From Bacteroidales bacterium (GTDB lineage Bacteria; Bacteroidota; Bacteroidia; Bacteroidales; F082), in NCBI GenBank assembly GCA_023229245.1, contig JALNZU010000004.1, positions 87,487-151,486 of the forward strand: a DNA stretch of 64,000 nt, read 5' to 3'. The number at the start of each line of letters is the position of its first letter. Position 1 is the stretch's first letter. The translations under genes were made by a program, and so were the position numbers. This document shows, piece by piece, positions 45,373-53,146 of this stretch. Under the pieces are notes generated by a model, which saw nothing but the letters and a program-made list of their open reading frames with translations, did no database searches and was not told the origin of the DNA.

Positions 45373-47880
45373 ATGTCAGAAAAGAGAAACGTATTCAAGG
45401 GTAATGTCTTTAAGGAGTCAGCAGCTAAACCGGCTGAACCGCAACGGGCAACACAAAAAAAAGCTAAGCCTCGTTCAAAAAAATCTATCATCAGACCACG
45501 CCAGTCGAATCCGAAGCTAAAAAAAGTTGTGGGAACTTTTTTCTTATTGGCTGCCCTATATCTTTTTTTGGCATTTTTCTCTTTTTTTCTAAACTGGTTT
45601 CAGGAAAAGACTGATGACTATTATGCCGATATTCCTATAGAGCTTTTATCTACAACTGATTACGCACCAGTTCATAATTGGGGTGGTAATCTAGGTGCCA
45701 TGGCAGCTCAGCTTCTTATCAAAGAGGGGTTCGGCATAGGAGCTTTTTATATTCCTTTTTTGCTTTTCGTACTCGCCATGCCTTTGATGTTTGGCAGGCG
45801 CATCATAAATGCCTGGGGAATCTGGAAATATGCAATAATGCTATTGGCATGGGTACCCCTTTTCATGGGTTTATTGTTTAAAAGCCATCCCCTAAACGTG
45901 TTGGGTGGTGCAGTAGGTGTGTTTTTAAATACACATCTGTATGCTCTTGTAGGGCAAATGGGTATTATTATCAGCCTGATTTTTATATTGATGGCATACC
46001 TGATCCTGACCTTTAGCCTGACTTTGACTTTTAAACGGAAGAAGAAAGACTCCGTTGCTGTCAAACAGTCTGTAAGAAATTCAGCAGCAACAGATAAATA
46101 CAATATCCAGGAATATGCCTTACATGAACAAGATGACGGATCGGATATTTTCGATTCTGTTTCGGATAAGGGAAAATCTATTGATGAAGATAATCTGAAA
46201 GATGCTATTAATTTAGAGATTGACCTACCTGAGAAACCTGTTACTGTTGCTGTCGAACCTGACAAACCGGATAGCGACATACCTTTGGATGTAGAACCTG
46301 TTGTTTCAGAAAAGATAAAAGTAAAAGGGGCTATCGAAAAGCAAGGCCTGTATACTAGCTTTGATCCGCGCCTTGACCTGCCGGATTATCAATTTCCTCC
46401 TTTAGACCTGTTGGATATGTATGGGGATGGTTCTATACATGTGGATCGTGCTGAGTTGGAAGCCAACAAAAACCGTATAGTCGAAACGCTTGGAAACTAT
46501 GCTATTGGTATTGACAAGATCAAAGCTACACCAGGCCCTACGGTAACTTTGTACGAGATTGTTCCGTCGCCCGGAATCCGTATCTCAAGAATCAAAAGTT
46601 TAGAAGATGATATTGCTTTAAGTCTCTCAGCCATAGGAATCCGTATCATAGCTCCTATACCCGGTAAGGGAACGGTTGGTATAGAAGTGCCTAACCAAAA
46701 GCCTGAAATAGTTTCTATGCGGTCTATCATTGGGTCGGAGAAGTTTCGTGCCAATAAATTTGAGCTTCCTTTTGGCCTTGGAAAAACTATAGCTAATGAG
46801 AGTTATGTAGCCGATTTGACACGCATGCCCCATATTTTGATAGCAGGCGCTACCGGTCAGGGTAAGTCGGTAGGACTGAACGCTATCATCACTTCTCTGC
46901 TGTATTGTAAGCATCCGGCAGAGCTTAAGTTTGTGCTTGTCGATCCTAAAAAAGTAGAGTTAAGCTTGTTTAATAAGATAGAACGTCATTATTTGGCCAA
47001 ACTGCCTGATTCCGAATCGGCTATTATAACTGATACTCGCAAGGTTGTACGAACCCTCAACTCGTTGGGTATTGAGATGGATAATCGGTATGAGCTTCTG
47101 AAAGATGCGCAGGTGCGTAATATCAAGGAGTACAACGAGAAGTTCAAGTCGCGCAGGCTGAATCCTAACGAAGGGCATAGATTTTTGCCTTATATAGTGT
47201 TAGTAGTAGATGAGTTTGCCGATCTGATCATGACGGCAGGAAAAGAAGTCGAAGGCCCTATTACCCGTCTGGCACAGCTTGCACGTGCTGTCGGTATCCA
47301 TCTCATCATAGCTACGCAACGGCCTTCAGTCAATATAATTACCGGAACCATCAAAGCTAATTTCCCTGCCCGTATGGCCTTTAGGGTTATCTCGCGCATT
47401 GATTCCCGAACGATCTTAGATACAGGTGGAGCCGATCAATTAGTGGGGAGAGGCGATATGCTGTTTTCTACTGGAAACGATCTGATACGATTACAGTGTG
47501 CATTTGTGGATACACCCGAAGTTGAACGATTGACTGATTTTATAGGATCGCAACGAGGATATCCAGATGCATTTCATCTGCCTGAATATCTTGATGAACA
47601 AGATGAGATAGCCGAAAGTTATGATGCCTCTGAACGCGATGAACTGTTTGAAGATGCCGCCCGACTTATAGTGCAAAACCAACAAGGAAGTACCTCTTTG
47701 TTGCAGCGAAGACTCAAGTTAGGATACAACCGAGCCGGTCGAATTATCGATCAACTTGAAGCTGCCGGAATAGTAGGACCATTTGAAGGATCAAAAGCAA
47801 GAGAAGTAAAAGTGGCTAATGAGATGGCTTTGGAACAGTTTTTGAGAGACCTCGACGCAAAAGCTAAATTTGATACCTGA
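45373..47880 (+). CDS. ftsK: DNA translocase FtsK
   Basis: 835 residues from the ATG of MSEKRNVFKGNVFKE. A basic cytoplasmic leader is followed by four transmembrane segments (about 55-220), an acidic linker of about 120 residues, and the alpha/beta/gamma motor. Walker A is GATGQGKSVGLN near residue 491 and Walker B is IVLVVDEFADL near 608. The C-terminal winged helix (gamma, about 765-820: TSLLQRRLKLGYNRAGRIIDQLEAAGIVGP) binds KOPS-like sequences. It pumps chromosomal DNA at the division septum and helps XerCD resolve dimers. It starts a three-gene operon with a LolA-like carrier and a barrel protein. Confidence 0.97.
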   Translation: MSEKRNVFKGNVFKESAAKPAEPQRATQKKAKPRSKKSIIRPRQSNPKLKKVVGTFFLLAALYLFLAFFSFFLNWFQEKTDDYYADIPIELLSTTDYAPVHNWGGNLGAMAAQLLIKEGFGIGAFYIPFLLFVLAMPLMFGRRIINAWGIWKYAIMLLAWVPLFMGLLFKSHPLNVLGGAVGVFLNTHLYALVGQMGIIISLIFILMAYLILTFSLTLTFKRKKKDSVAVKQSVRNSAATDKYNIQEYALHEQDDGSDIFDSVSDKGKSIDEDNLKDAINLEIDLPEKPVTVAVEPDKPDSDIPLDVEPVVSEKIKVKGAIEKQGLYTSFDPRLDLPDYQFPPLDLLDMYGDGSIHVDRAELEANKNRIVETLGNYAIGIDKIKATPGPTVTLYEIVPSPGIRISRIKSLEDDIALSLSAIGIRIIAPIPGKGTVGIEVPNQKPEIVSMRSIIGSEKFRANKFELPFGLGKTIANESYVADLTRMPHILIAGATGQGKSVGLNAIITSLLYCKHPAELKFVLVDPKKVELSLFNKIERHYLAKLPDSESAIITDTRKVVRTLNSLGIEMDNRYELLKDAQVRNIKEYNEKFKSRRLNPNEGHRFLPYIVLVVDEFADLIMTAGKEVEGPITRLAQLARAVGIHLIIATQRPSVNIITGTIKANFPARMAFRVISRIDSRTILDTGGADQLVGRGDMLFSTGNDLIRLQCAFVDTPEVERLTDFIGSQRGYPDAFHLPEYLDEQDEIAESYDASERDELFEDAARLIVQNQQGSTSLLQRRLKLGYNRAGRIIDQLEAAGIVGPFEGSKAREVKVANEMALEQFLRDLDAKAKFDT

Positions 47881-47886
47881 TTTTTT

Positions 47887-48528
47887 ATGAAACGATTTAC
47901 GAATGTTAGCCTTGCCATATTGCTGATAATTAGTAGTATGACTAGCTATGCCCAACAAGATGCCTCAAAACTGCTTGAGAAAGTTATTGCACATATGACC
48001 TCTTTTAATAATATCCGCTTCGACTTTACATACCGGATGACCAACCAAAGAGCTGGAATTGATGAATCGCAAGCCGGCATTCTTTACTTGAATAAAGAAG
48101 CCTATAGAGTAGAAATGAATGACCAACAGATCATATGCGATGGAAAAACAGTGTGGACATACCTGAAAGATAGCAAAGAAGTGATGGTTACCGATGCATC
48201 TGAGGATCCTGATGTGATAAGTCCGACAACCCTGCTGACCGGTTATCACAAAGAGTATCTGACCAACTTTGCAACTGACCCGGCTTATGAAAGGCAAGGA
48301 TTGAAAATTATTGAGCTAAGACCCAGCCATAATAAGAATTTCTCATTAGTAAAAGTAGTGATAAAAGAATCAGAATCTATGGTGACAGCTCTGATCATAG
48401 ACGATAATGGTGGTAACTCTTTTGAGTACGACCTCTCCAAGATGAAGACCAATAACGACCTTGCCTCCGATTTTTTTCGCTTCGATGCCAAAAGATATCC
48501 TGATGTAGATGTGATTGATATGCGATGA
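47887..48528 (+). CDS. LolA-like outer-membrane lipoprotein carrier
   Basis: 213 residues with a signal peptide (MKRFTNVSLAILLIISSMTSYAQ). The LolA fold follows: VIAHMTSFNNIRFDFTYRMTN, GILYLNKEAYRVEMNDQQIICDGKTVWTYLKDSKEVMV, ELRPSHNKNFSLVKVVI. Periplasmic carriers of this family take lipoproteins from the inner membrane LolCDE complex to the outer membrane; Bacteroidota have LolA but no clear LolB. The gene directly follows ftsK (6 bp), an arrangement repeatedly seen in Bacteroidota and Proteobacteria, where lolA sits next to ftsK. It overlaps the next gene by 4 bp. Confidence 0.88.
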   Translation: MKRFTNVSLAILLIISSMTSYAQQDASKLLEKVIAHMTSFNNIRFDFTYRMTNQRAGIDESQAGILYLNKEAYRVEMNDQQIICDGKTVWTYLKDSKEVMVTDASEDPDVISPTTLLTGYHKEYLTNFATDPAYERQGLKIIELRPSHNKNFSLVKVVIKESESMVTALIIDDNGGNSFEYDLSKMKTNNDLASDFFRFDAKRYPDVDVIDMR

Positions 48529-49304
48529 GAAGGCTTCTGATCGTTGCCATTCTTTGCTGTTTCCCATTTCTGATCAAAGCTCAGGTGAATACCGAACGCT
48601 ATTATAAAGATTATGAACGCATGGGTATCATGTACGATAATAGCTTTGGACTGAATTTCGCTATTGGCAACATAAATTATCTGGAGCTTAGCAACAGATT
48701 CCGGGTAGATTATAATGATACAATACAAGATTATTTTGCAGTAGCTGATTATACCTACAGGATTTCGAACGGCAAGAAAAATAGCAACAAGGGGTTTATA
48801 CATATACGCACCATTCGTGATTTGGAAGAGCGCAAATTTCTTATGTTGGAAGGCTATTCACAGCTTGAGTTCAATGAGTTTTTGCTGCTCAAATCCAGGA
48901 TGCTGTTAGGGGGTGGCTTTCGTTTCGATCCAATAGCATTGATAGATAGCTCACTACGCCAAAATGGAAGTCTGAAGCTGTTTTTAGGTACGGGAATCTT
49001 TTATGAATATGAAGTGTATAGCACCGATCCTATCATAAAAAGTCAGTTGATACGGTGGTCGAATTATTTATCATTGGTGCTTAATGTCAGCAAAAAGATT
49101 GATTTGAATATGGTGCATTATCTACAGCCGGCTCCACAGGATTTTTCGAACTTTCGATATGTGCTAAATCTGGCGTTAAACACTCAGTTGACAGGGAAGC
49201 TCTATTATGAAATGCGGGTTGAATATCTTTATCGGTCTATAGTTTATGGAGGAAAGAAGCCTGGTGATATAGAAGTTAAAAATACTTTGCGATTAGTATT
49301 TTGA
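48525..49304 (+). CDS. Outer-membrane beta-barrel protein (DUF481-like)
   Basis: 259 residues, signal peptide MRRLLIVAILCCFPFLIKAQ. The rest is amphipathic beta strands (GLNFAIGNINYLELSNRFRV, GFIHIRTIRDLEERKFLMLEGYSQLEFN, MLLGGGFRFDPI, YLSLVLNVSKKIDLNMVHYLQPA) ending VEVKNTLRLVF-like, with a C-terminal Phe typical of barrels. The 'DUF481-like' label rests on the pattern of paired strands with an aromatic girdle and is not certain. It overlaps lolA by 4 bp (ATGA), so it is translationally coupled and may be needed with the lipoprotein pathway. Downstream lies the repeat array instead of a simple terminator. Confidence 0.75.
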   Translation: MRRLLIVAILCCFPFLIKAQVNTERYYKDYERMGIMYDNSFGLNFAIGNINYLELSNRFRVDYNDTIQDYFAVADYTYRISNGKKNSNKGFIHIRTIRDLEERKFLMLEGYSQLEFNEFLLLKSRMLLGGGFRFDPIALIDSSLRQNGSLKLFLGTGIFYEYEVYSTDPIIKSQLIRWSNYLSLVLNVSKKIDLNMVHYLQPAPQDFSNFRYVLNLALNTQLTGKLYYEMRVEYLYRSIVYGGKKPGDIEVKNTLRLVF

Positions 49305-49373
49305 AAGCATGTCGAAAAGTTCAACAAATATTTAAAGATCTTGTTTTAATAGTAATCAATGATTTGATTCAAT

Positions 49374-49745
49374 ATTGCCCGTTAGGAAATACATATTAAT
49401 TGACAGCATCGTTATGTTGAGAATTCATTGCCCGTTAGGGCATACATATCAATATAAAGCATCGTTATGTTGAGAATTCATTGCCCGTCAGGGCATACAT
49501 ATCAATAGCAAGCATCGTTGCATTGAGAATTCATTGCCCTTTAGGGCATACATATCAATAGCAAGCATTGATGCATTGTGAAATCATTGCCCGTTAGGGC
49601 ATACATATCATTAGAAAGCATAGATGCATTGTGAAATCATTGCCCGTCAGGGCATACATATCAATAGCAAGCATCATTGAATTGAAAAATCATTGCCCGT
49701 CAGGGCATACATATCAATAGAAAGCATCATTGAATTGAAAAAACA
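49374..49745. repeat. Seven tandem 53-bp hairpin repeats
   Basis: Units start at 49374, 49427, 49480, 49533, 49586, 49639 and 49692, each exactly 53 bp (the last 54). Each begins ATTGCCCGTTAGGGCATACA, whose core TGCCC-N4-AGGGCA-type sequence folds into a short hairpin. Loop and middle bases vary (GTTA, GTCA, TTTA), while the stem GCCC/GGGC is kept, except in the first unit, which reads AGGAAAT. The 3' half (AAGCATCGTTGCATTGAGAA and variants) varies more. There are no unique spacers. Confidence 0.95.
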
Positions 49746-49945
49746 ATTGCCCGTTAGGGCATACACCATATCAAAATTATTCTTTAAGAATTTTTGTTGT
49801 TAAAATTTTTTAGAACGCCTATAAACGCAATAAAATCCATTACATGTGTAAGCCCTAACGGGCTATCAAAATCATTTCCTATCCTATATTTTATGGATAT
49901 GTAAGCCCTACGGGCTATTGCTGAACATACGAATTCATTCAAGTC
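49746..49945. repeat. 200-bp repeat module, copy 1
   Basis: Exactly 200 bp. It starts with the same GCCC hairpin followed by ACACCATATCAAAATTATTC and contains further hairpins of both orientations (AAGCCCTAACGGGCTA, AAGCCCTACGGGCTA). It is nearly identical to copies at 49999 and 50305. Confidence 0.95.
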
Positions 49946-49998
49946 ATTGCCCTTTAGGGCATACATATCAATAGCAAGCATTATTGCATAGAGAAATC
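49946..49998. repeat. Single 53-bp unit between modules 1 and 2
   Basis: One exact-length 53-bp unit of the tandem family with a CTTTAGGG loop variant. It gives a 253-bp period between modules. Confidence 0.95.
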
Positions 49999-50198
49999 AT
50001 TGCCCGTTAGGGCATACACCATATCAAAATTATTCTTTAAGAATTTTTGTTGTTAAAATTTTTTAGAACGTCTATAAACGCAATAAAATCCATTAAATGT
50101 GTAAGCCCTAAAGGGCTATCAAAATCATTTCCTATCCTATATTTTATGGATATGTAAGCCCTAAGGGCTATTGCTGAACATACGAATTCAGTCAAATC
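49999..50198. repeat. 200-bp repeat module, copy 2
   Basis: Same length and nearly the same sequence as copy 1; internal hairpins read AAGCCCTAAAGGGCTA and AAGCCCTAAGGGCTA, so loop bases differ while stems stay paired. Confidence 0.95.
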
Positions 50199-50304
50199 CT
50201 TGCCCTTTAGGGCATACATATCAATAGAAAGCATTGATGCATTGAGAAATCATTGCCCGTTAGGGCATACATATCAATAGCAAGCATTATTGCATAGAGA
50301 AATT
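50199..50304. repeat. Two 53-bp units between modules 2 and 3
   Basis: Units at 50199 and 50252, each 53 bp, so modules 2 and 3 are 306 bp apart. Confidence 0.95.
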
Positions 50305-50504
50305 ATTGTCCTTTAGGGCATACACCATATCAAAATTATTCTTTAAGAATTTTTGTTGTTAAAATTTTTTAGAACGTCTATAAACGCAATAAAATCCATT
50401 AAATGTGTAAGCCCTAAAGGGCTATCAAAATCATTTCCTATCCTATATTTTATGGATATGTAAGCCCTACGGGCTATTGTTGAACATACGAATTCAGTCA
50501 AATC
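50305..50504. repeat. 200-bp repeat module, copy 3
   Basis: Third near-identical copy, again exactly 200 bp. Its first hairpin has a stem mismatch (GTCCTTTAGGGC). Confidence 0.95.
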
Positions 50505-50630
50505 ATTGCCCGTTAGGGCATACACCACATCAAAATGATTTATTTATAATTTTTGCTTTTGCCTGTTATTGAATATTTATCAATAAACGCAATTCCATAA
50601 AATTTATAAGCCCTACGGGCTAAGAACAAT
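50505..50630. repeat. Diverged partial module at the right end of the array
   Basis: Begins with the usual GCCCGTTAGGGCATACACCA but then diverges; one inverted hairpin (AAGCCCTACGGGCT) near 50608-50622 remains. It marks the decayed edge of the array, about 90 bp before the stop of hypE. Confidence 0.8.
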
Positions 50631-50717
50631 AAACAACCAAAGCTTTTTAATGATCTTATTATTGACAAAAATTCTGAAATAAACGAAATTTTATTTGATA
50701 TAACAATCCCATGTATT

Positions 50718-51731
50718 TTAACAGATACGTGGAAGCAATTCACCTGTAATACGATCAATAATACGTGCTCCGCCTATCACAGTTTGCAGCCACACCCTCC
50801 CCGGATGGCTTGCGGTTATCTCACCTATGATAGTGCTCTCTTTCCCAAGCGCATGTTTTTTTAATGTTGCAAGCATAAGATCAGCCTTTTCAGCAGCCAC
50901 TATAAGCACCACCTTGCCTTCGTTTGCTACATACAAAGGATCAAAACCTAAAATCTCACATATTCCTCTTACTCCATCATTTACAGCTATATCTTGTTCA
51001 TACAGCTCTATTCCAAAGTCCTTGTTCTCGGCTATCTCTACTGCTGTAGTAGCTAATCCACCACGTGTCGGATCACGCATAAAATGTATGCCACCTACTT
51101 GAAAAGCCTGATGGATGAGGTCGTTCAGACTTGCACAGTCAGATAATATCGGAGCTTTGATCTGAAGTTGGTTACGGGCACTCATAATAGCCATTCCATG
51201 ATCAGCTATGCTCCCGTTGATGATGATTTTGTCTCCCGGCCGGATACGGTTTCCATGTGTGAGCTGATATGCCTCCTGTCGGACAAGACCAATACCTGAA
51301 GTATTGATATATATCTGGTCGCATTGGCCTTTGGCTACCACTTTTGTGTCGCCTGTAACTATACTGATACCGGCTTTTGCCGCTTCATCCGACATGCTGA
51401 TAACTATCTTCTCTAGCAAGCTGACCGGAAAACCTTCTTCAATGACAAATCCTGTGCTTAGGTATTTTGGGATAGCCCCAGCCACTGCTAGATCGTTTAC
51501 CGTACCTGCAACAGCAAGCTTTCCGATATCCCCTCCAGGGAAAAACAAAGGCGACACAACAAACGTATCGGTAGTAAAAGCCATATATCCCTGATCTGTT
51601 GCAAATACTGCCGAATCGCCCATGATATTTAACTCCGGATTGGAAAAATATTTCACAAACACGTGTTGAATCAGTTCGTGGCTCATTGCACCTCCGCTGC
51701 CATGACCGAGCATTATCAGGTTAGACTTCAT
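50718..51731 (-). CDS. hypE: Hydrogenase maturation protein HypE
   Basis: 337 residues from the ATG of MKSNLIMLGHGSGGAMSHELI, 2 bp after the hypD stop; the longer frame to 51794 overlaps hypD. The PurM-like ATPase body has LGHGSGGAMSHELI (nucleotide loop), GDSAVFATDQGYMAFTTDTFVVSPLFFPGGDIGKLAV, GDTKVVAKG and RDPTRGGLATTAVEIAE. The C-terminus ends in PRIC with the invariant Cys that is carbamoylated by HypF and dehydrated to thiocyanate, the source of the cyanide ligands of [NiFe]-hydrogenase. It is the last gene of hypFCDE, cytoplasmic. Confidence 0.97.
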   Translation of the reverse strand: MKSNLIMLGHGSGGAMSHELIQHVFVKYFSNPELNIMGDSAVFATDQGYMAFTTDTFVVSPLFFPGGDIGKLAVAGTVNDLAVAGAIPKYLSTGFVIEEGFPVSLLEKIVISMSDEAAKAGISIVTGDTKVVAKGQCDQIYINTSGIGLVRQEAYQLTHGNRIRPGDKIIINGSIADHGMAIMSARNQLQIKAPILSDCASLNDLIHQAFQVGGIHFMRDPTRGGLATTAVEIAENKDFGIELYEQDIAVNDGVRGICEILGFDPLYVANEGKVVLIVAAEKADLMLATLKKHALGKESTIIGEITASHPGRVWLQTVIGGARIIDRITGELLPRIC

Positions 51732-51733
51732 GA

Positions 51734-52822
51734 TCAGTTTATTTGTCTGTAATGATAGTATGCTGCGCAAGCCCCTTCGTTGCTTACCATGCATGCACCT
51801 ACAGGATCAGACGGTGTGCAAGCTTTGCCAAACAGCTTACAGGCTGTCGGTTTTGCCAATCCTTTGAGGATATCTCCACATATACAAGCTTTGTCATCGC
51901 GAGTAGGCTCTACCTGAACCTCAATCATTTTTTCTGCATCGAAGCGTTTATAATCTTCCCGCAGACCTAATCCGCTATGGGGCAATACTCCTAATCCACG
52001 CCACCAGTCATCACCTGTCTCGAACACCTCGTTGAGCATATCCATAGCTTTTGGGTTCCCTTCGGGTTTGACAGCACGACGGTACTGAATTTCCACAGAA
52101 GGTTGATTGTTCTCATATTGCATCACAAGCATATAAATAGATTGCAGAATGTCAACAGGTTCAAACCCACTGATAACCACCCCCATCTGATATTGTTGCG
52201 GGATGAATTGATAGATATCAGTTCCGGTGATGGTGCTTACATGTCCAGGACCAATATATCCATGTATATTTGTTCCCTGATCAATGATGGCTGCCATAGC
52301 CGGTGGCATGAGTTTGTGAGCGCTATACACGTAAAAATTAAACAGCCCGGCCATATATGCTTTTTGTATGCCGGCAGCTGTAGCTGGTGAACTGGTCTCG
52401 AAACCTATCCCCAGAAAGATAACTTTTTTACGTCTTTGTTGCTTAGCTATATGCAATGCATCTAAGATAGAATAGACGATGCGTATATCGGCTCCTTTTG
52501 CTCTTTCTTTTTCAAGGCTTGAGTTAGAGCCAGGCACACGTATCAGGTCGCCATAGGTGCAAAGTATTGTATCCGGTAAGCGGCTATATGCAATAGCTCT
52601 GTCGATATAAGCTCTGCTGGTAACACATACAGGACATCCAGGTCCCGAAAGTAATTCTATATGAGGAGGCAATAAAGAAGGAATACCAAAACGTTGAATA
52701 GACATGGTATGCCCGCCGCATACCTCCATGATCCGAATAGGCCGCTTGGAATAAAAGCGAATGCGGTTGACAAGTGAAGTGATCAACTCTTGATTCCTGT
52801 ATTCGTCAATATATCGCATCAA
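51734..52822 (-). CDS. hypD: Hydrogenase maturation protein HypD
   Basis: 362 residues. The conserved blocks are IMEVCGGHTMSIQRFG, LLSGPGCPVCVTS and ETSSPATAAGI. The C-terminal cysteine cluster that binds the [4Fe-4S] cluster reads CICGDILKGLAKPTACKLFG...CTPSDPVGACMVSNEGACAAYYHY. HypD with HypC assembles the Fe(CN)2CO unit for [NiFe]-hydrogenase. It is 7 bp after hypC and 2 bp before hypE. All key cysteines are present, so the protein should be functional. Confidence 0.97.
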   Translation of the reverse strand: MMRYIDEYRNQELITSLVNRIRFYSKRPIRIMEVCGGHTMSIQRFGIPSLLPPHIELLSGPGCPVCVTSRAYIDRAIAYSRLPDTILCTYGDLIRVPGSNSSLEKERAKGADIRIVYSILDALHIAKQQRRKKVIFLGIGFETSSPATAAGIQKAYMAGLFNFYVYSAHKLMPPAMAAIIDQGTNIHGYIGPGHVSTITGTDIYQFIPQQYQMGVVISGFEPVDILQSIYMLVMQYENNQPSVEIQYRRAVKPEGNPKAMDMLNEVFETGDDWWRGLGVLPHSGLGLREDYKRFDAEKMIEVQVEPTRDDKACICGDILKGLAKPTACKLFGKACTPSDPVGACMVSNEGACAAYYHYRQIN

Positions 52823-52829
52823 CTATTCA

Positions 52830-53096
52830 TTATGTCATGGAATTATTACTTTCGTTTTGTTGATCAGGCATGATATTGATTGCTTCATATTCCTTGAATA
52901 GTTCTAAAGTAGTGCGGGCTTCATCCGGACTTATCAATTGCAGGGCAAATCCGGCATGTACTAACACATAGTCGCCTATCCGGATCGAACTATGGTCTAA
53001 AAGCCGGAGGCTGACCGACAGAGTAGCACCTCCAATGGAACAGTTAGCTGTGTCGCCTTCAATAGATTCAATTTTTGCCGGTACGCTCAAACACAT
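52830..53096 (-). CDS. hypC: Hydrogenase maturation chaperone HypC
   Basis: 88 residues starting with MCLSVPAKIESIEGD, the family signature with the iron-binding Cys2. A small OB-like barrel follows (CSIGGATLSVSLRLLDHSSIRIGDYVLVHAGFALQLISPDEA) with the conserved HAGFAL. It carries the Fe(CN)2CO intermediate from HypD to the hydrogenase large subunit. It is 50 bp after hypF and 7 bp before hypD. The tail beyond about residue 75 is variable. Confidence 0.95.
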   Translation of the reverse strand: MCLSVPAKIESIEGDTANCSIGGATLSVSLRLLDHSSIRIGDYVLVHAGFALQLISPDEARTTLELFKEYEAINIMPDQQNESNNSMT

Positions 53097-53146
53097 ACAA
53101 CAGGTGATATTAGATAAAGCAAATATACATAAATGAACGCATAGGC

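Noticed and set aside
49374..50630. CRISPR array
   Set aside because: Units are 53 bp with similar sequence throughout, there are no unique spacers, 200-bp modules are interleaved, and no cas gene is near.
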